DNA of 64,000 nt from Ralstonia thomasii (GTDB lineage: Bacteria; Pseudomonadota; Gammaproteobacteria; Burkholderiales; Burkholderiaceae): NCBI RefSeq assembly GCF_958405895.1, contig NZ_CATZAR010000020.1, one strand, 5' to 3'. The position numbers and the translations under genes are program-made. Below the pieces are notes generated by a model. The model saw only the letters and a program-made list of their open reading frames with translations, ran no database searches and was not told the DNA's origin. Each line of letters starts with the position of its first letter. Position 1 is the stretch's first letter. Shown one piece after another: positions 34,887-41,944 of this stretch.

Positions 34887-35276
34887 ATGTCATCACGCGC
34901 GTTGCCCCTCGTCTATGCCTGCTCGGGTTGTTCGAGCGTGGCGCAAGCGGCAAACCGCCTGGCCGTGGATTTGGACCGTGCAGGCAGGGCAGAGATGTCT
35001 TGCATCAGCGGTGTCGGCGGCGGGGTTCGCGCGCTCGTCAAGACAGCACGCAGCGGGCGGCCTATTCTCGCGCTCGACGGTTGTGCACTGGCGTGCGTCA
35101 AGGCCTGTCTGGCAACGGCGGGCGTGGCACCGGACGTTCACCTCGTGCTCAACCAGTGCGGCGCCAAGAAGCGTTATCACGCTGATTGCAGCGACGATGA
35201 ATTGAGTGCTGCCGCCGCGCTGGTGGATGATGCCGTCAACACGCTCAAGCATCGGCTCGACACCGCAGGCGATTGA
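34887..35276 (+). CDS. DGC-domain putative zinc-binding protein
   Basis: A 129-residue protein with eight Cys. Characteristic motifs are YACSGCSSVAQAANRLAVDL, MSCISGVGGGV and ILALDGCALACVKACL; the Asp-Gly-Cys gives the family name. These proteins are thought to bind zinc or another metal and often sit near redox or anaerobic genes. ATG 34887 has GGGAGAGG upstream. It is the last + strand gene of the ubi run and converges with the Crp/Fnr-type regulator, 20 bases away. Confidence 0.8.
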   Translation: MSSRALPLVYACSGCSSVAQAANRLAVDLDRAGRAEMSCISGVGGGVRALVKTARSGRPILALDGCALACVKACLATAGVAPDVHLVLNQCGAKKRYHADCSDDELSAAAALVDDAVNTLKHRLDTAGD

Positions 35277-35296
35277 CCTGCGTCGAGCTTCTACTG

Positions 35297-35974
35297 TTAT
35301 CCCGCGATGAGCTGACGCTGCAACGCCGTGGTGTTTTGGATCACGACCTCGCGGCCTTCCACGCGGATCAACCCGTCGCGAATCAACTGTCGCAGCGTGC
35401 GGGAAAGCGTGGCCGGTGCCAGCCCAAGCTTGGACGCGACCAGACTCTTGCTGCATGGAAACCGCGTGCGATCAAACTTGCGCGGCAGCGAGAGCAAATA
35501 CCCGATCAGCCGTTCATTGGCGCTTTGCAGGTTCACGGTTTCGATGTCGCACATCAGCGTGTGCAGGCGGGTGGACAGCCCCGTCAACATCTGCCGCGCC
35601 AGGCGCGGATGCACGTGGAGTGCATCGTCGACGCCGCGCTTACCGATCCAGACAAGCAGGCTGTCTTCCATGGCTTGCGCATCTGCCGCGTGGGGGCGGT
35701 TCAGAAACATGAAGGGCTCACCAAACCACTCGCCGGGCCCGAAGAACTCGATGACCTTGCATTGGCCGTGCGCCCCCGGCAATACGAGTTTGATCGCACC
35801 GACCACCACGACATAGAAGCCATCGGCGTGGTCGCCACGGCGAAACGCGAAGTCGTGCCGCGACACGCGCACTGCGTGGCTGTCGCGCGCGAGCAAGGCA
35901 ATGTCATCGTTGTCGAAGTCCAGGAACAGTGGGCTGTGCTTGAGCAGATCGCCCACATTGAGGGGGTCTTGCAT
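35297..35974 (-). CDS. Crp/Fnr-family transcription regulator (cluster-free, DNR-like)
   Basis: A 225-residue regulator with a cyclic-nucleotide-binding-type sensor (FRRGDHADGFYVVVVGAIKL, then PGEWFGEPFMF), a dimer helix and a C-terminal winged helix. It lacks the N-terminal Cys cluster of FNR, so it is unlikely to sense O2 by [4Fe-4S]. DNR/NNR proteins of this shape can bind heme and NO. In the recognition helix (LGLAPATLSRTL) Ser191 and Arg192 match FNR, but Ala188 replaces the FNR Glu. ATG 35974 (MQDPLNVGDLL) is used. It starts four bases after nrdG ends, so it belongs to the nrd operon. Confidence 0.85.
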   Translation of the reverse strand: MQDPLNVGDLLKHSPLFLDFDNDDIALLARDSHAVRVSRHDFAFRRGDHADGFYVVVVGAIKLVLPGAHGQCKVIEFFGPGEWFGEPFMFLNRPHAADAQAMEDSLLVWIGKRGVDDALHVHPRLARQMLTGLSTRLHTLMCDIETVNLQSANERLIGYLLSLPRKFDRTRFPCSKSLVASKLGLAPATLSRTLRQLIRDGLIRVEGREVVIQNTTALQRQLIAG

Positions 35975-35978
35975 GGTG

Positions 35979-36692
35979 TCACCGGCAACAGAAAGAAGAA
36001 AAGCTGGCAGCCAATGCGCGCTGAGTGCTCTCGCTGGGCAGCGTGATGGCCGGGGTTCCGGGGGCACTTCGGTAGGCTTGTAGTGCGTAGTGTTTCACGC
36101 CGCGCCGGCTGAGGTTTTGCGCCAGCGCAAGAAGTTGCGGTTCCGGCAACCAGTCGGGGTGCCATGTCGTGCGGCATTCGAATGCGCCGCCGTTCTGCAG
36201 CAGAAGATCCAGGCACGCATCGACCGGCGCTGCGCTGCCGCGGCGGCCCGTGAGCGCGTCGTAGTGCGGTGCGCTGGTCTTGATGTCGAGCCCCACCCAG
36301 TCCACCTGCGGCAGTACGTCGGCCAGGCGCGCCGGATAGATACCGCCGGTGTGCAGGCCAATCTTGTAGCCGAGCGCCCGCACGTCGCGTATCAGTTGCG
36401 GCAGGTGCGGCTCGCTCAGCGGTTCACCGCCCGAGAAGACCACCGCATCGAGCAGGCCCTTGCGACGCTGCAGAAAGGCGAAGACGTCGTCCCAATCCAG
36501 CGTGCGTGTCCGGGTCTGTAAGTGCGGGTTGTGGCAGTAATGACAGCGCCACGGGCAGCCGGCCACGAACACCACCGCCGCAAGCTGCCCGGGCCAGTCG
36601 ACGCTGGAAAAAGGTGCCAGGCCGCCGATGGCCGGCGGCGGGCAGTGCGGTTGCTCAGCGGGCGCGGTCTTCAACGAAGAAGCGGCGTTCAC
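35979..36692 (-). CDS. nrdG: Anaerobic ribonucleotide reductase activating protein (radical SAM)
   Basis: A 237-residue radical-SAM enzyme. CPWRCHYCHN is the Cys-x3-Cys-x2-Cys motif that binds the [4Fe-4S] cluster; FSGGEPL is the SAM-binding GGE motif. It makes the glycyl radical on NrdD under anaerobic conditions. The GTG start at 36692 has AGGGGA six bases upstream and overlaps the end of the 58-residue glycyl-radical gene by 38 bases. The N-terminal 20 residues are extra relative to short NrdG forms. Confidence 0.93.
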   Translation of the reverse strand: MNAASSLKTAPAEQPHCPPPAIGGLAPFSSVDWPGQLAAVVFVAGCPWRCHYCHNPHLQTRTRTLDWDDVFAFLQRRKGLLDAVVFSGGEPLSEPHLPQLIRDVRALGYKIGLHTGGIYPARLADVLPQVDWVGLDIKTSAPHYDALTGRRGSAAPVDACLDLLLQNGGAFECRTTWHPDWLPEPQLLALAQNLSRRGVKHYALQAYRSAPGTPAITLPSESTQRALAASFSSFCCR

Positions 36693-36831
36693 GGAATTCC
36701 CCTTGCTTGCCGATATTGAATGAGCTGACGGGCCGGTGATAGCCCATCACGCGGGTCCAGACTTCGCAGCGCGTGCGCTGGCTGTCGTCGAGTGCAACGG
36801 TGCGGTTGGTGGTTTGTGCAACGGTGGTCAT
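36655..36831 (-). CDS. Stand-alone glycyl-radical domain of anaerobic ribonucleotide reductase
   Basis: A 58-residue polypeptide. Residues 22-54 (CEVWTRVMGYHRPVSSFNIG, then KQGEFRERRFF) match the C-terminal glycyl-radical loop of class III NrdD, with the radical Gly most likely Gly30 in RVMGY. In many NrdD proteins, as I remember them, this segment is joined to the zinc ribbon; here it is a separate gene. Its ATG overlaps the nrdD stop (ATGA) and it has its own ribosome binding site (AAGGAG, 7 bases away), which argues against a sequencing frameshift. It would dock onto NrdD much as GrcA/YfiD does for pyruvate formate-lyase. Confidence 0.8.
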   Translation of the reverse strand: MTTVAQTTNRTVALDDSQRTRCEVWTRVMGYHRPVSSFNIGKQGEFRERRFFVEDRAR

Positions 36832-38891
36832 ACGGAGGCTCCTTCGTGATGGAGGTGGGTGGAAGAACCTGGGGTGCCGGCCCCTGTGCAGCCGCACTTG
36901 CCGTGGGGCTGCTGGGCCAGCAGATCTGCATCGCATTTCGGACAGAACGTGTGATGGCCGGACAGATAGCCGTGCTTCGGGCAGATCGAAAACGTCGGGG
37001 TGATGGTGATGTACGGCAGGCGGAAGTTGGCCAGCGCGCGGCGCACGAGTTCCTTGCATGCCTGCGGCGATGAGATCGCTTCGTTCATGTACAGGTGCAG
37101 GACCGTGCCGCCCGTGTACTTGCTCTGCAGTGCTTCCTGGCGCGCCAGCGCTTCAAACGGATCGTCGGTGTAGCCGACGGGCAACTGGCTTGAGTTGGTG
37201 TAATACGGCTGCGCTGCCGTGCCGGCCTGCAGGATGCCAGGCCAGCGCTTGCGGTCTTCGCGGGCGAAGCGGTAGGTAGTGCCCTCTGCGGGTGTGGCTT
37301 CAAGGTTGTACAGGTGCCCCGTCGCCTCCTGGAATTCCGTCATGCGCTGACGTACGTGGTCGAGCAGGCGCACCGCCATGGCATGGCCGAATGGCGTGGT
37401 GATGTCGTCGGCATCGTGTGTGAAGTTGCGCACCATTTCGTTGATGCCGTTCACGCCCAGCGTACTGAAGTGGTTGCGCAGCGTGCCCAGGTAGCGGCGC
37501 GTGTATGGATACAGCCCCTGATCGATCAGCCGCTGCACGAACTTGCGCTTGACCTCCAGCACATCGCGGCCGAGGGCGAGCAGCGTGTCCAGCCGCGCCA
37601 GCAGCGCTGCCTCATCGCCCGCGTAGAGATACCCCAGTCGTGCGCAGTTGACGGTCACGACGCCGATGGACCCGGTCTGCTCAGCCGAGCCAAACAACCC
37701 GTTGCCGCGCTTGAGCAGTTCGCGCAGGTCAAGCTGCAGGCGGCAGCACATCGAGCGCACCATGTGCGGCTCCAGATCGGAGTTGAGGAAGTTCTGGAAG
37801 TAGGGCAGCCCGTAGCGCGCCGTCATCTCGAACAGCAACGTTGTGTTTGGGTGCTCCCAATCGAAGTCCGACGTGATGTTGTAGGTCGGTATCGGGAACG
37901 TGAACGCGCGGTCTTTCGCATCGCCGGCCATCATGACCTCGATATACGCGCGGTTGATCATGTCCATCTCGGGCTGGAGATCGCCATAGGTGAAGGGCAT
38001 CTCTTCGCCGCCGATGTAAGGAACCTGTTCGCGCAGGTCGGCCGGGCAAGTCCAGTCGAACGTGAGGTTGGTGAACGGCGTTTGCGTGCCCCAGCGGCTG
38101 GGTACGTTCAGGTTGTAGATCAGTTCCTGCATGGACTGCTTGACCGCGGCATACGACATCGCGTCGCGGCGGATGAACGGCGCCATGTAGGTATCGAACG
38201 AACTGAACGCCTGCGCGCCGGCCCACTCGTTCTGCAGCGTGCCCAGAAAGTTGACGATCTGCCCGATGGCTGCGGACATATGCCGCGGCGGCGTTGCCTC
38301 CACCTTGCCCGGCACGCCGTTGAATCCCTCCGTCAGCAACTGCCGCAACGACCAGCCTGCGCAGTAGCCCGAGAGCATGTCGAGATCGTGGATGTGGAGG
38401 TCGCCCTCGCGGTGCGCCGTGCCCGCTTCGGGGCTGTAGACGTGCGAAAGCCAGTAGTTGGCCGTGACCTTGCCCGCCACGTTCAGGATCAGGCCGCCCA
38501 GGCTATAGCCCTGATTGGCGTTGGCGTTGACGCGCCAGTCGCGCTGCTCGAGGTACTCCTCCATCGTGCTTTCGACATCGACCAGCGTGTGCTTGAGCGA
38601 ACGCAGCCGGGCGTGCTGTTCGCGGTAGACGATGTAGGCGCGCGCGGTGCGCCAATAGCCGGCGTCCACCAGCACCTCTTCCACGCAGTTCTGGATGATT
38701 TCGATACCTGGGCAGGGGAGCGGCGCAAGATGTGCAACCACGCCTGAGGTCAGGTGCTGCGCCTCGATGGTGTCGAATTCGCCGGTGGCCTGGCCGGCTG
38801 CGGCGATGGCCTGTCGGATCTTCTGCGCATCGAACGGCGCCAATGAACCGTCGCGCTTGGTGACTTGCCCAGTGACCTGTGTGCCCGTCAT
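36828..38891 (-). CDS. nrdD: Anaerobic ribonucleoside-triphosphate reductase, catalytic chain without glycyl-radical loop
   Basis: A 687-residue class III ribonucleotide reductase. An N-terminal ATP cone (VTKRDGSLAPFDAQKIRQAI) gives allosteric control, followed by the ten-stranded catalytic barrel, and a zinc ribbon near the end (ICPKHGYLSGHHTFCPKCD). The chain ends in a Gly/His/Ser-rich tail and lacks the RVxGY glycyl-radical motif, which is encoded by the next gene. ATG 38891 is chosen since GGAG lies 7 bases upstream; the in-frame ATG at 38903 has no ribosome binding site. NrdR-like boxes and an FNR-type site lie just upstream. Confidence 0.93.
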   Translation of the reverse strand: MTGTQVTGQVTKRDGSLAPFDAQKIRQAIAAAGQATGEFDTIEAQHLTSGVVAHLAPLPCPGIEIIQNCVEEVLVDAGYWRTARAYIVYREQHARLRSLKHTLVDVESTMEEYLEQRDWRVNANANQGYSLGGLILNVAGKVTANYWLSHVYSPEAGTAHREGDLHIHDLDMLSGYCAGWSLRQLLTEGFNGVPGKVEATPPRHMSAAIGQIVNFLGTLQNEWAGAQAFSSFDTYMAPFIRRDAMSYAAVKQSMQELIYNLNVPSRWGTQTPFTNLTFDWTCPADLREQVPYIGGEEMPFTYGDLQPEMDMINRAYIEVMMAGDAKDRAFTFPIPTYNITSDFDWEHPNTTLLFEMTARYGLPYFQNFLNSDLEPHMVRSMCCRLQLDLRELLKRGNGLFGSAEQTGSIGVVTVNCARLGYLYAGDEAALLARLDTLLALGRDVLEVKRKFVQRLIDQGLYPYTRRYLGTLRNHFSTLGVNGINEMVRNFTHDADDITTPFGHAMAVRLLDHVRQRMTEFQEATGHLYNLEATPAEGTTYRFAREDRKRWPGILQAGTAAQPYYTNSSQLPVGYTDDPFEALARQEALQSKYTGGTVLHLYMNEAISSPQACKELVRRALANFRLPYITITPTFSICPKHGYLSGHHTFCPKCDADLLAQQPHGKCGCTGAGTPGSSTHLHHEGASV

Positions 38892-38894
38892 GAG

Positions 38895-38941
38895 GTACTC
38901 CATATAGTGGTATGGAGTCAGACTAGCACTACATATTGTGG
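38895..38941 (-). promoter_or_regulatory. Pair of NrdR-box-like sites before nrdD
   Basis: Against the consensus ACACWATATATWGTGT, 38926-38941 matches 13 of 16 bases and 38895-38910 matches 11 of 16. Their starts are 31 bases apart, about three helical turns, the arrangement known for NrdR, the repressor of ribonucleotide reductase genes. The promoter-proximal site overlaps the nrdD ribosome binding site. Confidence 0.6.
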
Positions 38942-38950
38942 TCTGTGAGC

Positions 38951-38990
38951 CTTAAAGACCTGGATCTTTGAATCGCTTGACCCCGGTCAA
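38951..38990 (-). promoter_or_regulatory. FNR-type activator site and -10 element of nrdD
   Basis: TTGAC-N4-GTCAA (38977-38990) is a palindrome matching the FNR consensus at 8 of 10 positions. On the - strand TTTAAG (38956-38951) is a fair -10. A transcript start near 38943 would put the palindrome centre at about -41, the classic class II activator position. Confidence 0.6.
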
Positions 38991-39027
38991 CCGGGGCCGG
39001 GGCCGATGCACTAGCCGGGTGTCCCGG

Positions 39028-39369
39028 TCAGTCAACGATGAATAGTCGAGCGCCCTTTTTGGTGGTCGACTGATGGGCTTCGGCATCGTCGCCCACCTGA
39101 TAGCTCATACCGGGCGTGAGCGTGAACGTGCGGCCGTCTTCCAGTGTGGTTTCCAGTTCGCCGTCAAGGCAGAACAGGATGTGGCCCTTCTTGCACCAAT
39201 GGTCGGCCAGGTAGCCAGGCGTGTACTCCACCATGCGCACGCGGATGCGGTCCGACTCGTCGCCAAAGTAGCGCGTGCGCCAGATCGCCATGCCGGTTTC
39301 GCCGGCATGTTCGGTAGGTTCAACGGCAGACCAGTCGGTTGTGCCGAAGGCGAAGAGCGCCATTTTCAT
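39028..39369 (-). CDS. Small cupin protein (DHCW-motif type)
   Basis: A 113-residue single-domain cupin with DHWCKKGHILFCLDGELETT, where the two His and the Cys are candidate metal ligands, and a later DAEAHQSTTKKGARLFIVD. It resembles the DHCW-motif cupin-fold proteins; activity is unknown. ATG 39369 has GGAG 7 bases upstream, and a second Met lies at 39363. It follows the nrd operon promoter on the same strand and diverges from the symporter gene at 39738. Confidence 0.75.
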   Translation of the reverse strand: MKMALFAFGTTDWSAVEPTEHAGETGMAIWRTRYFGDESDRIRVRMVEYTPGYLADHWCKKGHILFCLDGELETTLEDGRTFTLTPGMSYQVGDDAEAHQSTTKKGARLFIVD

Positions 39370-39737
39370 TGCAGGGCTCCGGTGGTGACATAAGCCCATG
39401 ATGCTATCAGCGGCATACGTGGTACAGGCGTCGCTTTTCATGTGCTCGAAACAGCGCTTGTTGGTATGCCCCGACGGCATTGCGTGTCGCTCAATAATCC
39501 GCTTCGCACTGCCCAATTCCAATGCTCATGCGGCGTCGCAGCAGGGTGTCAACGGCGCCATATCGATGTATGCAGAAATTGCATGGTGCTATGCAACATC
39601 GACATAACGATCGCCATGCGCTTCTCTAATATCGTCGCTTTTTACAAAGCGTGATGAACTTGGGCCAGCCCTTGGCCCCATGAGATCCGCGTCTGTCGCG
39701 CGCCGCCTTCCGGCCACGGTATTCCTTGGAGAAAGTC
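39370..39737. other. 368-base divergent intergenic region with a palindromic site
   Basis: No gene is supported. At 39579-39596 TTGCAT-N6-ATGCAA is a perfect inverted repeat, flanked by AA and CA, suitable for a dimeric regulator. It lies about 140 bases before the symporter start and 210 before the cupin start. Confidence 0.45.
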
Positions 39738-41015
39738 TTGAACACCAAACGTCTGACCTCCCACATTGGGCTGGCAATGCTGCTGGGCATTGCCGTCGGC
39801 TGGGGTTGCCACGAATACGCCAAGGACGCTGCGGCGGCCAAGGACATCGCTTCGTACTTCAGCATCATCACCGACATCTTCCTGCGCATGATCAAGATGA
39901 TCATTGCGCCGCTGGTGTTCTCGACCCTGGTGACGGGCCTGGCAAGCATGAGTGGCGGCCGTTCGGTGGGCCGCGTGGGCCTGCGCGCGATGATCTGGTT
40001 TGTGTGCGCGTCGGCCACGTCGCTGGCGCTGGGCATGCTGCTGGTCAACTTCTTCCAACCCGGCATGCACATGAACCTGGCGCTGCCGGATGTGTCGGCC
40101 ACGTCGGGCCTGAAGACGGGTGACTTCACCCTCAAGGCCTTCATCACGCACGTGTTTCCGCGCAGCATCGTGGAGGCCATGGCCACCAACGAAATCCTGC
40201 AGATCTTGGTGTTTTCGCTGTTCTTCGGCGCCGCGCTGTCGACGATGAAGAATCCGATGGACAGTGTGATCGGCCGTGGCCTGGAAGAACTGACCAAGCT
40301 GATGTTCCGCATTACCGACTACGTGATGCGCTTTGCACCGCTGGGCGTATTTGCCGCCATGGCCGCTGCGATCACGGTGGAAGGCGTGGGCGTGCTGTGG
40401 ACCTACGGCAAGCTGATCGGCGAGTTCTACCTGGGCCTGGCACTGCTGTGGGCGATCCTGTTCCTGGTGGGCTATGTGTTGCTGGGCCGCTCGCTGGGCC
40501 GTCTGCTTGGGCTGATTCGCGAGCCGACGCTGCTGGCGTTCGCCACCGCAAGCAGCGAATCCGCTTACCCGAAGACGATCGAGGCGCTGGACCGGTTTGG
40601 CGTGCCCAAGCGCATCTCCAGCTTCGTCCTGCCGCTGGGCTACTCGTTCAACCTGGATGGCTCGATGATGTACCAGGCGTTTGCGGTGCTGTTTATCGCG
40701 CAGGCCTACAACATCGAGATGAGCTTCACGCAACAGGTCACGCTGCTGCTGGTGCTGATGCTCACGAGCAAGGGGATGGCCGGCGTGGCGCGTGCATCGC
40801 TGGTGGTGGTGGCGGCCACGCTGCCGATGTTCCATCTGCCCGAAGCCGGTCTGCTGCTGATCATCGGGATCGACCAGTTCTTCGACATGGGCCGCACGGC
40901 AACCAACGTGATCGGCAACAGCCTGGCCACGGCCGTGGTGGCAAAGTACGAGCCGGCAGAAGACGAAGTGGCGGCGGACGTTGCCGAACCGGCAGTGCAA
41001 CCGACGGTTGGCTGA
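39738..41015 (+). CDS. Dicarboxylate/amino acid:cation symporter (DAACS family, DctA/GltP-like)
   Basis: A 425-residue transporter of the glutamate/C4-dicarboxylate fold with eight spans and two hairpins. The hairpin serines (FATASSESAYPKTIEAL), the NLDGSMMYQAF stretch and the late DMGRTATNVIGN, with ligand-binding Asp and Asn, are all typical. Substrate is probably a C4-dicarboxylate or glutamate with Na+ or H+. The start is taken as TTG 39738 since GGAG lies 6 bases upstream; a second TTG at 39726 is less well placed. The acidic C-terminal tail is variable in the family. Confidence 0.9.
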   Translation: MNTKRLTSHIGLAMLLGIAVGWGCHEYAKDAAAAKDIASYFSIITDIFLRMIKMIIAPLVFSTLVTGLASMSGGRSVGRVGLRAMIWFVCASATSLALGMLLVNFFQPGMHMNLALPDVSATSGLKTGDFTLKAFITHVFPRSIVEAMATNEILQILVFSLFFGAALSTMKNPMDSVIGRGLEELTKLMFRITDYVMRFAPLGVFAAMAAAITVEGVGVLWTYGKLIGEFYLGLALLWAILFLVGYVLLGRSLGRLLGLIREPTLLAFATASSESAYPKTIEALDRFGVPKRISSFVLPLGYSFNLDGSMMYQAFAVLFIAQAYNIEMSFTQQVTLLLVLMLTSKGMAGVARASLVVVAATLPMFHLPEAGLLLIIGIDQFFDMGRTATNVIGNSLATAVVAKYEPAEDEVAADVAEPAVQPTVG

Positions 41016-41029
41016 CATTCAGCCAAGAT

Positions 41030-41061
41030 GACAATGCGCCGCCTTTCAGGGCGGCGTTGTC
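41030..41061. terminator. Hairpin between convergent symporter and murI genes
   Basis: GACAA/TTGTC (41030-41034 with 41057-41061) and CGCCGCC/GGCGGCG (41037-41043 with 41050-41056) pair around a TTTCAG loop, with a two-base bulge. No T run follows on either strand. It fits a shared, weak transcription end point. Confidence 0.5.
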
Positions 41062-41075
41062 CTATTCGGGCGGCG

Positions 41076-41924
41076 TTATTCGGGCTGGGAAGCGAGCGAC
41101 ACCGCGACGGGGCTCAGGGGCGCGTCGCCAATGTCGACCCGCTGGGCCATTGGCGCCTCTCCGAGCAACGCAGCCACCATGGCTTGCAGCGGAAGCACAT
41201 CGCCGGTGCTCATGAAGCATGGCGTTGCGGCTTGGCCCGATGCCTGCAATCCCGCTGCCGCGAGCGTGCGGCCCAGATGGCGCGCGACGGCGTGTCCGGT
41301 GTCGATCAATGTCAACCGGTCGCCCGCAATCTCATGGATGGCATCTTCCAGGAAGGGGTAGTGCGTGCAGCCGAGCACCAACGTGTCGGCATTCGCATCG
41401 AGCATCGGTTGCAGATAGGCGCGCAGCAGTTCCAGCACCGCGGGCGAGTGGGTATCGCCGCGTTCGATCAGAGGGACGAGGCCGTAGCCGGGCTGGCTCA
41501 GCACCTTGCAATCGCCAGAGGCACCCGCCAGCAGGCGCGCAAATTTCTCGCTACGCAGCGTGCTTTCGGTCGCGAGCACGCCGACCACACGGCTCTTCGA
41601 CGTCGCAACTGCCGGCTTTAAGCCCGGCTCGACGCCAATCACCGGCACCGCGAGCTTTTCGCGCAGCACGTGCACGGCCTGCGCTGTGGCGGTGTTGCAC
41701 GCGATCACCAGTGCCTTGCAGCCCTGGTCGACCAGCCATTCGCACACACGCAGCGTGCGATCGGCAATGTACTCGGGAGATTTTTCCCCGTACGGGGCAT
41801 GGCGGGAATCCGCCAGGTAGAGAAGCGATTCGGCCGGCAGTTCGGCGCGAATCGCGCGCAGGACGGAGAGCCCTCCGAGGCCGGAATCAAAGACCCCGAC
41901 CGGTGCCTGCGCGCGTGTCGTCAT
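41076..41924 (-). CDS. murI: Glutamate racemase
   Basis: A 282-residue enzyme that makes D-glutamate for peptidoglycan. The two catalytic cysteines are visible in VIACNTATA and LGCTHYPFLE; the N-terminal VGVFDSGLGGLSV is the family signature. ATG 41924 (MTTRAQAPVG) is chosen, since the 21 residues of the longer frame precede the normal start. It lies 20 bases downstream of the fumarase gene and is likely co-transcribed with it. Confidence 0.96.
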   Translation of the reverse strand: MTTRAQAPVGVFDSGLGGLSVLRAIRAELPAESLLYLADSRHAPYGEKSPEYIADRTLRVCEWLVDQGCKALVIACNTATAQAVHVLREKLAVPVIGVEPGLKPAVATSKSRVVGVLATESTLRSEKFARLLAGASGDCKVLSQPGYGLVPLIERGDTHSPAVLELLRAYLQPMLDANADTLVLGCTHYPFLEDAIHEIAGDRLTLIDTGHAVARHLGRTLAAAGLQASGQAATPCFMSTGDVLPLQAMVAALLGEAPMAQRVDIGDAPLSPVAVSLASQPE

Positions 41925-41944
41925 ATTGAATGTGAATGAACGGA

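Noticed and set aside
36828..36831. Sequencing frameshift in nrdD as the cause of the split
   Set aside because: The downstream frame has its own AAGGAG and an ATGA overlap, so a natural gene boundary is more likely, although resequencing would settle it.
37314..38747. 477-codon open frame opposite nrdD
   Set aside because: nrdD on the other strand has clear ATP-cone and zinc-ribbon motifs; this is its mirror image.
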